DNA of 64,000 bases, from assembly GCF_001544375.1 (NCBI RefSeq), contig NZ_BCQJ01000003.1, positions 1 through 64,000 on the forward strand, written 5' to 3'. Source of the DNA: Enterococcus canis NBRC 100695 (GTDB taxonomy: Bacteria; Bacillota; Bacilli; Lactobacillales; Enterococcaceae). This document shows, piece by piece, positions 24,366 through 33,390 of this stretch (the first letter of the stretch is position 1; each line of letters opens with the position of its first letter). The notes beneath the pieces are model-generated. The model saw only the letters and a list, made by a program, of their open reading frames with translations. It did not search any database and had not been told where the DNA came from. A program made the position numbers and the translations under genes.

Positions 24366-25679
24366 TTATTTTCTTTCGTCACTCCATTTGTCTTGTGCAG
24401 TTTTAACAACTTCATCCCATGATGCTTCGCCAGCAACATATTTTTGGATTTGTGCACCGACAGTTTGTTCACCCCAACCTGCAGGGTAGCCCATGAAGAC
24501 CCAACCAGTTGTTTTGCCTTCAGTATAGTAAGTGTAAACTTCTTTTGATAATGGATCAGAGATTTTATCTGTATCGAAACCTTTGTAGGCTGGTACAAAT
24601 TTGAAGTCTTCCAAGACGATTTGTTTACCTTCATCCGTTGTGTATAGGTAATCTAGGAAGTCTTTTGAAGCTTGAACTTCTTCATCAGAAGCATTTGGAT
24701 TTACACCCCAGTACATTGGTACACCGACAGGAATCGTTCCTTCGGTCACGCCGTCGATTGGAATTGGTAATAAACCAATATTGTTATTTGCCAAATCTTC
24801 ATTGATACCAGCAATCGTTGGGTAAACCCAGTTACCTTGTTGTGTCATAGCTACTTTTCCGTTAGAGAAAAGTTGTTCGATTTGTTGAGAGTAGTCTAAG
24901 CTATTAGTTGGTTGAACAGAATATTTATTGCTAATGTCGATATATTTTTTGAATTGATCGCCATATTTAAACGAAACAGTTTTTGATTCATAAGCTTTCA
25001 TGACATCATTATCAAATTCAGCATTTAAAAAAGCATTAGATCCATGTAAACCTGTAATCCATTGTTCTTTAGCTGCTAATGCAAATGGTGCATCAATACC
25101 CAATTCAGCTTTTTTCTCATCCAAAGTTTTAGCTGCAGCTTCTAAGTCTTCTAATGTTTTAATTGAAGAAGCATCGATACCGGCTTTTTCAAAAATTTCT
25201 TTGTTATAAAGCACACCATACCCTTCAATATTGTATGGTAACCCTAAAACTTTACCATCTTTGGTTGAACCAGTTAAGGTACCATCTAATGCTTGCTTAG
25301 CAGCTTCTGTATCAGACAAGTCTGTTAGACTCTTTTCCCACATATTAACATCTTCTGGCCCACCAATATTATAAATATTTGGTTCATTACCTGAAGAAAA
25401 TTTTGATTTCAAAGCTGCACCGTAGTCGCTACCACCACCAACTGTTTCGATATTAATTTTAACGTTTGGATGTTCTTCTTCATATTTCTTAGCCAACGAT
25501 TCGAATTGATCCTTAAACTCTACTTTAAATTGGAAAATATCGATTTCTGTTTTATCACCACTGGCACTATTATCAGTACCACCTGCATTATCTGATGCGT
25601 TACCGCAGGCAGCCAAGCTCAACCCAATTAAAGCTGTAAAAGAAACTAAACCAATTTTTTTCCACATTTGCATTTTCAT
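24366..25679 (-). CDS. mdxE: maltodextrin-type ABC transporter substrate-binding lipoprotein
   Basis: A 437-residue extracytoplasmic solute-binding protein, anchored as a lipoprotein. The signal peptide ends in the lipobox LAAC with Cys25, followed by a low-complexity linker rich in G, N, S and D. The mature protein has the MalE-like layout, with DIFQFKVEFKDQFE near the start and conserved MTQQGNWVYP and YWGVNPNASDE blocks. It should deliver oligosaccharides to the two permeases encoded downstream. AGGAGGACGAAAC precedes the ATG. Its promoter carries a cre site between the -35 and -10 and a second operator upstream. Confidence 0.88.
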   Translation of the reverse strand: MKMQMWKKIGLVSFTALIGLSLAACGNASDNAGGTDNSASGDKTEIDIFQFKVEFKDQFESLAKKYEEEHPNVKINIETVGGGSDYGAALKSKFSSGNEPNIYNIGGPEDVNMWEKSLTDLSDTEAAKQALDGTLTGSTKDGKVLGLPYNIEGYGVLYNKEIFEKAGIDASSIKTLEDLEAAAKTLDEKKAELGIDAPFALAAKEQWITGLHGSNAFLNAEFDNDVMKAYESKTVSFKYGDQFKKYIDISNKYSVQPTNSLDYSQQIEQLFSNGKVAMTQQGNWVYPTIAGINEDLANNNIGLLPIPIDGVTEGTIPVGVPMYWGVNPNASDEEVQASKDFLDYLYTTDEGKQIVLEDFKFVPAYKGFDTDKISDPLSKEVYTYYTEGKTTGWVFMGYPAGWGEQTVGAQIQKYVAGEASWDEVVKTAQDKWSDERK

Positions 25680-25710
25680 GTTTCGTCCTCCTAATCTTTT
25701 CTACACACTT

Positions 25711-25739
25711 ATTATGCAACCGATTTCACTAAGTGTCAA
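25711..25739 (-). promoter_or_regulatory. promoter of mdxE with cre in the spacer
   Basis: A perfect TTGACA and CATAAT lie 17 bp apart on the minus strand. TGCAACCGATTTCA (25715-25728) differs from the cre consensus TGWNANCGNTNWCA at one position and fills the spacer, so CcpA should repress when glucose is present. Confidence 0.8.
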
Positions 25740-25751
25740 TTCCGTTTCCAA

Positions 25752-25765
25752 TGTTACCGATAACA
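25752..25765. promoter_or_regulatory. LacI-family operator (cre/MalR type) upstream of mdxE
   Basis: TGTTACCGATAACA is palindromic in its arms and also fits cre. It lies 12 bp upstream of the mdxE -35. The same sequence with one change sits at the same distance from the maltogenic amylase promoter (50078-50091). Confidence 0.7.
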
Positions 25766-25884
25766 TAAATTATGTCATAGTTTGTTTAGTCTAGACATTC
25801 AGGTAAATAACTTACTTATTGCTATCTGTCAAGCAATCGGTTTCGTTAATTTTCTAATAAATCTCCTTAGTCGATTTTTACAAT

Positions 25885-25912
25885 AAAAAAAGCAAGAGGT
25901 TTCCCTCTCGCT
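25885..25912 (-). terminator. terminator of thiI
   Basis: On the minus strand GCGAGAGG pairs with CCTCTTGC around GAAA (one G-U pair) and is followed by TTTTTTATT, directly after the thiI stop. Confidence 0.85.
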
Positions 25913-25915
25913 TTA

Positions 25916-27118
25916 TTAAAAGAAATCCGCAAACTCGGCTTCTTTCTTCCCAACTTTTACTTCTTCGATTTTAAGTCCTGCTAAGGAACGTTCAATCATT
26001 CCCACAACATCTAAACGTTCTTCGTAAGCCAATACTTTTTCTAGTTTAGGACGTGTTTTAGGTTGCGGTGGCGCAAAAATCGTACAGCAATCTTCAAATG
26101 GTTGGATGGCTAATTGGAATGTGTCAATTTCTTCGGCAATCTCAATGATTTCGGTTTTATCCATGGTCACTACAGGACGGATAATGGGGGTTGCCGTTAC
26201 TTCATTGATAGCTACCATACTCGGTAAAGTTTGTGATGCCACTTGCCCCAGTGACTCGCCGTTAATAATGACTAAGCCTTTCCGTTGTTCCCGGATCAAA
26301 TCAGTTAGGCGCAACATAAAGCGGCGCGTAATGGTCATCCAGTAACCTTCTGGGACACTTTTTTTGATTTCTTCTTGAATCTCCGTAAAAGGAACTTCGA
26401 TAAATTGGATACTACCGGCGTAGGGGGCTAGCTTCTCCGTTAAATCTTTGGCTTTTTGCAGCGCTTGTTCACTAGTGTAAGGTGGTGAGGCAAAGTGAAC
26501 GGCCTCAATTTCAACGCCCCGTTTCATTGCTAGGTAGCCAGCAACAGGTGAATCAATTCCCCCAGAAAGCATCAGCATGCCGCGACCACTCGTACCTACT
26601 GGTAAACCACCGGCTCCTTTGAGTGTTTCACAAGAAAGATAGGCGCCATCTAAGCGGATTTCTACGCGCAAATCAATGTCTGGTTTACGCATTTGCGCTT
26701 GAATGCCAGGGAAAGTGTCGACTACGGCATTACCTAAGAGAAGATTCAGTCCATGAGTATCTAGTTCAAAGTTATGGTCGGAACGCTTAGCCGTGATTTT
26801 AAAGGTCATGCCTGTTTGATAACGCTCTTTAACTAAAGCCAAGGCGATCTCTTTAATAGATTCCAACTCTTTTTCAACCCGAATGCTAGGAGAAAAGTTT
26901 TGGATCCCAAAGACTTTTTGTAGCAGAGGCATCACTGCTTGACTATCTGAACCGTTCAACAGTAAATGCATGCGATCACGATCGGCGTGGATCTTGATAT
27001 CTGGAAACGCGGCTAACGTCCGTTTAACATTTTGAGCTAATTGATTGATAAAGACTCGGCGATTCTTACCTTTGGTGGAAAGTTCACCGTAACGTACCAT
27101 AATTTCTGAATAATTCAC
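25916..27118 (-). CDS. thiI: tRNA 4-thiouridine synthase ThiI
   Basis: ThiI adenylates and thiolates U8 of tRNA and in some species passes sulfur to thiamine synthesis. The protein is 400 residues: a ferredoxin-like and THUMP region (about 1-165), then the PP-loop ATPase with [12 protein letters not shown]. It ends without the rhodanese domain found in E. coli, as in B. subtilis. The start is a GTG with AAAGGAG seven bases before it; the first ATG lies six codons inside the conserved N-terminus. The cysteine desulfurase encoded 12 bases upstream should supply the sulfur. Confidence 0.96.
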   Translation of the reverse strand: MNYSEIMVRYGELSTKGKNRRVFINQLAQNVKRTLAAFPDIKIHADRDRMHLLLNGSDSQAVMPLLQKVFGIQNFSPSIRVEKELESIKEIALALVKERYQTGMTFKITAKRSDHNFELDTHGLNLLLGNAVVDTFPGIQAQMRKPDIDLRVEIRLDGAYLSCETLKGAGGLPVGTSGRGMLMLSGGIDSPVAGYLAMKRGVEIEAVHFASPPYTSEQALQKAKDLTEKLAPYAGSIQFIEVPFTEIQEEIKKSVPEGYWMTITRRFMLRLTDLIREQRKGLVIINGESLGQVASQTLPSMVAINEVTATPIIRPVVTMDKTEIIEIAEEIDTFQLAIQPFEDCCTIFAPPQPKTRPKLEKVLAYEERLDVVGMIERSLAGLKIEEVKVGKKEAEFADFF

Positions 27119-27130
27119 TGTAAAACTCCT

Positions 27131-28276
27131 TTAGTTTAGTTTTGCAAATTTTTGATACAGCTGATTGAAGATAATCATAAACTGTTCCGCCTCGGCCATG
27201 GTGTTGCTTTCATCTAAGCTGACCCGGACAGCGGTCGTGGCAATATCCCCCGGTACATGCATCGCGTGTAGCGTACTACCGGCAACTTTTTTGCGGCTAG
27301 AACAAGCACTAGTAGTTGAAATATAAATTTGTTTTTCTTCAAAAGCATGGACTACGACTTCCCCGCGAATACCTTTAATCCCAAAACACAGAATATGAGG
27401 AGCAAACGCATCGGTAGCTTCCGTAAACAATGTTACATTTTCATACTCAGCTAAAGCAGCCCGTAAGTAGTCACGAATCAACCGCACATGACGTGGTTTT
27501 TCAGCAATTTTTGCTTGATACAAGTTCAAGGCTTTAGCCATTGCGACGATCCCCGGTGTGTTTTCAGTCCCACTCCGTTGATTTTGTTCCTGACCGCCGC
27601 CATTCATCAAGGGCGCTAACTTACGATTAGGATTCCAATAAAGAAAGCCTACACCGCGAGGCCCGTGAAATTTATGGGCGGAAAACGTGGCAAAATCAAC
27701 CCGTTCAGTTAACCACTCTGCCAGGGGCACTTTACCGATTGCCTGCACTGCATCTACATGAAAATGAATCGTCGGGTATTCAGCCAACACTTCGCTAATA
27801 GCAGGAATAGGTTGGATTGAGCCAATTTCATTGTTAACTGCCATAACCGAAACTAAAATCGTATCTTTGCGAATCTTTTGCTTTAACATAGTCACGTCGA
27901 CAAAGCCATGTTGATCAACTGGTAAAGTCTCGACTTCAAAACCGGATTCTACTAATTGTGCTGCCGCTTCACTGACAGCTGGATGTTCAATTGCCGAGAT
28001 CAAAATATGTTTACCAAAAGCTTGTTTCGCTAATGCGGTCCCCTTGATGACCCAGTTGTCGCCTTCAGTTCCGCCACTAGTAAAAAAAATGCTCTGCGGA
28101 GACTTATCAATACTTTGCGCAATCTGCTTGCGGGCCTCTTGCAGAAGCCGTGTTGCTTGGGTACCTAAATCATGAAGACTGGAAGGATTGCCCATGATAC
28201 GTTGGCTTGTTTTTACATATGTATCAAGTGCTGCCGGATAAATGGCCGTTGTCGCACTATTATCAAAATAGATCAA
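27131..28276 (-). CDS. cysteine desulfurase, NifS/NifZ-like
   Basis: A 381-residue PLP enzyme that removes sulfur from cysteine. The PLP lysine is in FSAHKFHGPRG and the mobile-loop cysteine in SACSSRK. The N-terminus IYFDNSATT is typical. Its pairing with thiI matches NifZ-ThiI of B. subtilis, so it is probably the sulfur donor for tRNA s4U rather than the main Fe-S cluster desulfurase. It starts at TTG (28274-28276), eight bases after GAGGAG. Confidence 0.92.
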   Translation of the reverse strand: MIYFDNSATTAIYPAALDTYVKTSQRIMGNPSSLHDLGTQATRLLQEARKQIAQSIDKSPQSIFFTSGGTEGDNWVIKGTALAKQAFGKHILISAIEHPAVSEAAAQLVESGFEVETLPVDQHGFVDVTMLKQKIRKDTILVSVMAVNNEIGSIQPIPAISEVLAEYPTIHFHVDAVQAIGKVPLAEWLTERVDFATFSAHKFHGPRGVGFLYWNPNRKLAPLMNGGGQEQNQRSGTENTPGIVAMAKALNLYQAKIAEKPRHVRLIRDYLRAALAEYENVTLFTEATDAFAPHILCFGIKGIRGEVVVHAFEEKQIYISTTSACSSRKKVAGSTLHAMHVPGDIATTAVRVSLDESNTMAEAEQFMIIFNQLYQKFAKLN

Positions 28277-28309
28277 TTGTAGGACTCCTCTTTTAAAAAA
28301 TTCCTACCT

Positions 28310-28338
28310 ATTATATATTTTTTCCTGCTGACTTTCAA
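28310..28338 (-). promoter_or_regulatory. promoter of the desulfurase-thiI operon
   Basis: TTGAAA, 17 bp and a perfect TATAAT on the minus strand, about 35 bases upstream of the TTG start. Confidence 0.8.
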
Positions 28339-28372
28339 ATGCTAATTCTTTTGCTCCCTTAGTTTCAATCAC

Positions 28373-28402
28373 TTGTCTTCCAGCGGATTTTATAGGTATA
28401 CT
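28373..28402 (+). promoter_or_regulatory. promoter of the aldo/keto reductase gene
   Basis: TTGTCT and TATACT lie 18 bp apart, 34 bases before the start codon. Confidence 0.6.
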
Positions 28403-28436
28403 TAGCGAGAGAACAAAAATGGAGGGAAGAAATTTT

Positions 28437-29285
28437 ATGACATTGACAGATACGTATACTTTAGCAAATGGTGTCAAAATTCCAGTCGTGGGGTTAGGTA
28501 CTTGGCAAACTCCTGACGGTAGCGAAGCCGAAGAATCTGTGCGCGCAGCCTTAAAAAATGGTTACCGCCATATTGATACAGCTGCAGCTTATGGAAATGA
28601 GGCTAGTGTGGGTCGGGCGATTAAGGAAAGTGGCATCCCGCGGGAAGAAATTTTTGTCACTTCTAAACTTTGGAACACGATGCACGGCTACGAAAATACT
28701 TTAGAGGCTTTTGATGAAACTCTGACAAATTTAGGGATGGATTATTTGGATCTTTATCTGATTCACTGGCCCAACCCCATCAAATTCCGCGACAACTGGG
28801 AAGAAGCCAATGCAGGTTCTTGGAAAGCGATGGAAGAATTATACGAAGCCGGCAAAATCAAAGCCATTGGTATTAGTAATTTCCGTGAACATCACATTGA
28901 TGCCTTACTAAAAACAGCTAAAATCACGCCGATGGTCAATCAGATTCGTCTGACTCCTGGGGATCCACAAACCGCTTTAGTCAACTATTGCCGTGATCAT
29001 GGTATGTTGCTAGAAGCATATAGCCCATTAGGAACTGGTAAAATTTTCGAAGTTCCTGAAATGAAAGAGCTGGCTGAAAAACATCACAAAACGGTTGCGC
29101 AAATCGCGCTGCGTTGGTCTTTACAAATGGGCTTCTTGCCATTACCAAAATCGGTTCATGAAAACCGGATCCAAGAAAACGCTGATATCTTCGATTTCGA
29201 ATTATCTGGTGAAGATATGGCGTTAATCGCTGAATTGAAGGACGTGGCCGGAACTGCCTCTGATCCTGATACAGCTACCTTCTAA
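28437..29285 (+). CDS. aldo/keto reductase
   Basis: A 282-residue NADPH-dependent oxidoreductase with the AKR TIM barrel. The catalytic tetrad is visible: Asp and Tyr in HIDTAAAYGNE, Lys in VTSKLWN and His in LYLIHWPNP. The C-terminal cofactor site includes LPLPKSVHENRIQEN. It resembles the AKR5-type 2,5-diketo-gluconate/methylglyoxal reductases; the physiological substrate is unknown. The ATG at 28437 follows GGAGGG by 10 bases; an earlier ATG at 28419 overlaps that site. It is monocistronic. Confidence 0.92.
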   Translation: MTLTDTYTLANGVKIPVVGLGTWQTPDGSEAEESVRAALKNGYRHIDTAAAYGNEASVGRAIKESGIPREEIFVTSKLWNTMHGYENTLEAFDETLTNLGMDYLDLYLIHWPNPIKFRDNWEEANAGSWKAMEELYEAGKIKAIGISNFREHHIDALLKTAKITPMVNQIRLTPGDPQTALVNYCRDHGMLLEAYSPLGTGKIFEVPEMKELAEKHHKTVAQIALRWSLQMGFLPLPKSVHENRIQENADIFDFELSGEDMALIAELKDVAGTASDPDTATF

Positions 29286-29302
29286 AGCATAAAACCTAAA
29301 GA

Positions 29303-29356
29303 CAATCAGTGGCTGTCGCGTCATTTTTTAGCGACCCTCCCACTGGTTGTTTTTTT
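29303..29356 (+). terminator. terminator of the aldo/keto reductase gene
   Basis: CAATCAGTGG pairs with CCACTGGTTG (one G-U pair), an inner TCGC/GCGA helix extends it, and TTTTTTT follows. Confidence 0.85.
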
Positions 29357-29424
29357 CATACATAATTAGTTTTTTTCTATAAAATGAAGAGTTACTGAGT
29401 TTTCCTAAATATTTTTCATAGTGA

Positions 29425-29452
29425 TTGTAATTTTCAGAAAATTTGTTATTAT
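29425..29452 (+). promoter_or_regulatory. promoter of the permease gene with a CodY box
   Basis: TTGTAA and TATTAT are 16 bp apart. Between them lies AATTTTCAGAAAATT (29429-29443), an exact match to the CodY consensus AATTTTCWGAAAATT. CodY bound to branched-chain amino acids (with GTP in some species) should block this promoter. Confidence 0.8.
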
Positions 29453-29500
29453 TAGACAAGTCAAAAAAATAACACCTTTTTATTGAAATGAGGAATTATT

Positions 29501-30829
29501 ATGGAAAATAAACTAGAAAAACAACTCACTTCTCGCCATATTACGATGTTAGCGTTAGGGGGCGCGATTGGAGCCGGACTTTTCAAAGGAGCAGGCGAAG
29601 CCATAGGTATTGCCGGACCGGCTGTCATGATTGCCTTTTTATTGGGAGGCATTATCCTTTTTATCGTCATGAAGGGACTAGGGCGACTGGTCTTGCATCA
29701 AGAGCAGCATAACAGCGGCTTATCAGGACTGATTGAACCCTTACTAGGTGGTCGAGCTGCCCACTTTACTGATTGGGTCTATTGGTCACTCTGGATGATC
29801 AACATTATTGCCGAAGCCGTCGCAGCAGGTAGCTTTCTACAACTGTGGTTTCCTCACACACCGGTTTGGTTATTCGTGCTCTTGATTGCTCTCTTGACAA
29901 CGATGATCAATTTGTATTCGGTTCGTTTGTTCGCCGAAACCGAATATTGGCTAGCATTTGCTAAAATCAGTGTCATTATCTTGCTTATTTTGTTTGGTGG
30001 CTACCTCGTGATTCAACAGTTTTTTGAAACAGGACCGCAGGCTTTTGCACAGTTAACTGCCAATGGTGGATTTGCACCTCACGGTTTAAAGGGCCTGATG
30101 AATGCCATGTTAGTCGTGATTTATTCTTATGGTGGCTCTGAATTGATTGCCATCACAGTTAGCGAAACCGCCGACCCTAAGAAGGCCATCCCGAAAGCTA
30201 TTAAGGGCGTTATGGGGCGGATTGTTTCCTTTTACTTATTACCTTTGTTTCTCTTAATGGTGATTTATCCTTGGCAAACACTAGCTCACACATCGGTTAG
30301 TCCCTTTGTCATGGTCTTTCAAAAAATGCACATTCCTTTTGCCACAGATATTGTGAACTTTGTGATCGTATTGGCGTTGTTCTCCTCCATCAATTCTGGC
30401 GTATATGCTTCATCTCGTACCCTATATTTCCGCCTAAAAGACCGAACTGATGGACCAGCTCAAGCGTTGACTAAGCTGAATGGTCATCGCGTGCCACAGC
30501 GGGCCGTCTTGTTCTGCACAGGTACTCTTTATATTGGTGTAGTGTTCTCTTATTTCTTAGGAAATGATTTATTTAATTATTTAGTCGGTTCACTTTCTTA
30601 TTCAGTCCTTTTGATTTGGTTATTGATTAGTTTTGCGGCTTGGCGCTTAGCTCAGCAACAAGGACAAAAATTGCAGCTAGCTATTGGCAGTTTGGCAATT
30701 TTGGCTTTACTAATCATTCTATGCGGCATTTTTGCTACCAATAATCTGGTTGTAACACTCGTTACCGCGGGTCTTTACGGCGTGATTTTACTAAGCTACC
30801 GCACAGCACCTTTGTTGAAACAAGCCTAA
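29501..30829 (+). CDS. APC-family amino acid permease
   Basis: A 442-residue membrane protein with about twelve predicted helices of the amino acid-polyamine-organocation superfamily. The N-terminal GGAIGAGLFKGAGEAIG matches the substrate-binding unwound helix 1 (GxxIGxGxF). It resembles the YbxG/GabP/ProY type importers. The substrate is unknown; the perfect CodY box suggests use during amino acid limitation. GAGG is 7 bases before the ATG. It is monocistronic between two terminators. Confidence 0.88.
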   Translation: MENKLEKQLTSRHITMLALGGAIGAGLFKGAGEAIGIAGPAVMIAFLLGGIILFIVMKGLGRLVLHQEQHNSGLSGLIEPLLGGRAAHFTDWVYWSLWMINIIAEAVAAGSFLQLWFPHTPVWLFVLLIALLTTMINLYSVRLFAETEYWLAFAKISVIILLILFGGYLVIQQFFETGPQAFAQLTANGGFAPHGLKGLMNAMLVVIYSYGGSELIAITVSETADPKKAIPKAIKGVMGRIVSFYLLPLFLLMVIYPWQTLAHTSVSPFVMVFQKMHIPFATDIVNFVIVLALFSSINSGVYASSRTLYFRLKDRTDGPAQALTKLNGHRVPQRAVLFCTGTLYIGVVFSYFLGNDLFNYLVGSLSYSVLLIWLLISFAAWRLAQQQGQKLQLAIGSLAILALLIILCGIFATNNLVVTLVTAGLYGVILLSYRTAPLLKQA

Positions 30830-30832
30830 AAA

Positions 30833-30869
30833 CAGGAACTTTCCAATCTTTGGAGAGTTCCTGTTTTTT
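30833..30869. terminator. bidirectional terminator between the permease gene and ykoC
   Basis: CAGGAACT pairs with AGTTCCTG and TTTTTT follows on the plus strand; TTTTT is also present on the minus side. It serves two convergent genes, and its last base pairs touch the ykoC stop. Confidence 0.8.
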
Positions 30870-31539
30870 AGAAATAATAAGTAAAGAAAAGAACCAATGA
30901 ACATAGAAAGCCCGCAAATAACCCATCACGCCAAGTAATCGTGTAGCGCCTAGCATAAGTTCGAGGACCTTCCGTAAAGCCACGGGACTCCATGGCGACG
31001 GCTAAGGTTTCCGACCAACGGACCGCTTTGACTAATAAAGGTACCAATAGGCGCGGCGACCACGCAACAGCCGTCACACCACGGGCGGCTAGGCTTGCCC
31101 GTACATTCTGGTATTCTATCTGAATCAAAGGGGCAATATGGAAGGCAGCTAAAAGACCATAAGCAAAAGTGCTAGGCAGACGTAATTGCTGTTGCAATGA
31201 ATAGCTAAAATCCGTCAACGTCGTTGTGGCAGCAAAGGAACTGCCTAACAACCCAAAACAGAATATACGCGATGCCAACTGTAACCCGTAAAGCAGGGGG
31301 CCTGCTGAACCGGCCGTTGTCTCGGTGCCATAAAAGTAGCCACTGAAGAAAACGCCGACTGCGGCTAACGTCAAGATGCCTAACAGCTTAAGCAGCTCTT
31401 GCCACGAACGATAGCAGCTGACAACTACTAAAAAAATCCCTGCTAGTACCACGTTCAAGACCAGATTATTTTGAAAAGAGACGACTAACGCGCTCAATAG
31501 GATCACGCCAAACCTGACGGTGGGGTTGAGAGTCCGCAT
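30868..31539 (-). CDS. ykoC: ECF transporter T component (YkoC-like)
   Basis: A 223-residue membrane protein, the energy-coupling EcfT subunit that links the ATPases to the substrate-binding S component. Four to five helices are predicted, and the coupling-helix motif appears as SLAARGVTAVAWS and AMESRGFTEGPRTYARR (the Ala-Arg-Gly type signatures). The ATG has GAGGAGG six bases before it inside the ATPase gene, which it overlaps by 74 bases. It is the last gene of the thiamine-related operon. Confidence 0.88.
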   Translation of the reverse strand: MRTLNPTVRFGVILLSALVVSFQNNLVLNVVLAGIFLVVVSCYRSWQELLKLLGILTLAAVGVFFSGYFYGTETTAGSAGPLLYGLQLASRIFCFGLLGSSFAATTTLTDFSYSLQQQLRLPSTFAYGLLAAFHIAPLIQIEYQNVRASLAARGVTAVAWSPRLLVPLLVKAVRWSETLAVAMESRGFTEGPRTYARRYTITWRDGLFAGFLCSLVLFFTYYF

Positions 31540-32818
31540 GACTTGCCTCCTCTCGGTAATTTGTTAAGTCCACTAATTGGCTAGCAAATACGTTTAAAAG
31601 AGCTAAATCATGACTGACTACCAAAACAGTTGTCCCCTGCTGAGCCTTTTGATGCAGTAACGTCATGATGCGCCAAGCATTCTCTAAATCTTGACCATAT
31701 GTCGGTTCGTCGCACAAAAGTAAGGCGACTTCCCGCTGCAAAAAACTGGCGACTGCCAGGCGGCGTTGCTGTCCTTGACTTAATTGAAAGGGAGAACGGT
31801 CCCTTGCTTCCCATAAGCCTAATTCCTTTAAGCCGGTTGTTGTCCCTAGTTCTGCTGTCACCGTTGTCATGACAAATTGATCTTGGGGATTCTGCATGAT
31901 CCAGCTGATGTTACGAAAGATATTACGCTTTTTTAAACGCTGACCTGCTAGTAAAATGCTTCCTTGGTAAGTCCGCAGTTGTAAAATACTTTTTAAGAGA
32001 CTGGTTTTACCAAAACCGCTGGGAGCATAAAGACCAATCAAGTCTCCTTTGCGAAAACTCAAATCTAGCCTCAGTTCACCCGTAGGTAACGGTAAACGGT
32101 AGCCGTCAAAAATTAATTGCGGCGTTGCTGGTTGCAGCGGCTCAGGTAAGGGTAGTGCCGCTTGCCGAATCTGTTCTAAGGTCGTCAGCTCCGCCGTGGT
32201 TAGCCAAGTTCCTTCTTCCAAAAGCAACCACTCAGAAAGCCATTGCCAATGACTGGTTTGATGATCCACAATCAATAAACCGACTTGCTTTTGTTGCAAT
32301 TTTTGCAACTTGAGGCTCAAACGCTGTGCAGCGGCGAAATCTAGATTAGCAAAAGGCTCATCTAATAAGAGGTAGCGACTTTCTAAAGCGACACAGCAAG
32401 CTAAGGCAACTAACGGCTTTTCACCGTCAGATAAGGTTACGATTTTTCGTTTGGCCAACGCTTCGATCTCACAAAACCTTAGCGCTGCCATGACTTTTTC
32501 AGCCATCAAATCGGGCTCTATCTGGATATTTTCCAAACAAAATAGTAATTCTTCTTCCACGGTTTCCATACAAAATTGACTGTCGGGATTTTGAAACATC
32601 ATACTGATATGGCGGACCCGTTCACCACCTGCCATGCCAGTCACTTCTTTATCATCCACCCAGACAGAAGTCTCAGGGAGTAGTGTCAGACCCGCTAGGC
32701 CCAATAACAAGGTACTTTTACCACAGCCAGAGGGTCCATACACACCTTTTGCCTCGCCAGGCGCCAATGAAAAGTCGGTTGCCACACCTTGCGACATAAG
32801 TTTTGCGGTTAGGCTCAC
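31466..32818 (-). CDS. ykoD: fused double ECF ATPase (YkoD-like)
   Basis: A 450-residue protein with two ABC ATPase domains in one chain. Domain 1 (about 1-220) has GPSGCGKST and LLLDEPFANLD but a poor signature (LSDGEK). Domain 2 (about 225-450) has APSGFGKTS, the signature LSQGQQRR and LLCDEPTYGQD. It powers the Yko ECF importer. It starts at a GTG sharing GTGA with the ykoE stop; the ribosome binding site there is weak, so coupling is expected. A later ATG (32797) would cut the first beta strand. Confidence 0.88.
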   Translation of the reverse strand: MSLTAKLMSQGVATDFSLAPGEAKGVYGPSGCGKSTLLLGLAGLTLLPETSVWVDDKEVTGMAGGERVRHISMMFQNPDSQFCMETVEEELLFCLENIQIEPDLMAEKVMAALRFCEIEALAKRKIVTLSDGEKPLVALACCVALESRYLLLDEPFANLDFAAAQRLSLKLQKLQQKQVGLLIVDHQTSHWQWLSEWLLLEEGTWLTTAELTTLEQIRQAALPLPEPLQPATPQLIFDGYRLPLPTGELRLDLSFRKGDLIGLYAPSGFGKTSLLKSILQLRTYQGSILLAGQRLKKRNIFRNISWIMQNPQDQFVMTTVTAELGTTTGLKELGLWEARDRSPFQLSQGQQRRLAVASFLQREVALLLCDEPTYGQDLENAWRIMTLLHQKAQQGTTVLVVSHDLALLNVFASQLVDLTNYREEASHADSQPHRQVWRDPIERVSRLFSK

Positions 32819-33390
32819 TGACTTACGCCTACTTTATATTGATTCAGAACACCCATTTTGGCTAAATGATCTACCGTTATTTTCACTAATACGCCGGAAA
32901 ATAGTAAGGCAGATAGCCAGCGGATCACAAAAATCGTCAACAACAGCTGCCAAGCCAGACCGGTAAAATTGGCGCGGTAGATGCCCCAGATGAAGCTGGT
33001 AATAGTGGCCATCGTTGCACCGATGAACAAGGAGGACCAGCCCGCCTTGCGGTAACCGGTGGCCGCAAAACCTGCTTCGGTACCAATTCCTTGAACAAAC
33101 CCGCTAACAAAAATAATCGGACCATAAAAGTTCCCCATAAAAACCTCCAAGAGTGCGGCAATCATTTCAGTGATAGTGGCGACACCTGGCTTTTGGATCA
33201 CATACCCAGCAAAAGCAGCCGCCATAAACCAAACGCCGAAAATGAATTCATTTGCTAAAACAGATAGACCAAAAGGCGTTAACAGAACACCTAAATAGAC
33301 ACCGAGATGGACCGCACCTAAGTAGATTACGCCAAAAACCAGCGAAGTGATACCTACCATAATGATATCTTTCAGTTGCCACTTAAACAT
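32815..33390 (-). CDS. ykoE: ECF transporter S component (YkoE-like, thiamine precursor)
   Basis: A 191-residue membrane protein with about five to six helices, the substrate-binding subunit. YkoE proteins are linked to uptake of hydroxymethylpyrimidine or thiamine; the TPP riboswitch upstream and the YkoF partner support this. AGGAGGTACAGCAC precedes the ATG, and its start overlaps ykoF by 8 bases. Confidence 0.88.
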   Translation of the reverse strand: MFKWQLKDIIMVGITSLVFGVIYLGAVHLGVYLGVLLTPFGLSVLANEFIFGVWFMAAAFAGYVIQKPGVATITEMIAALLEVFMGNFYGPIIFVSGFVQGIGTEAGFAATGYRKAGWSSLFIGATMATITSFIWGIYRANFTGLAWQLLLTIFVIRWLSALLFSGVLVKITVDHLAKMGVLNQYKVGVSQ

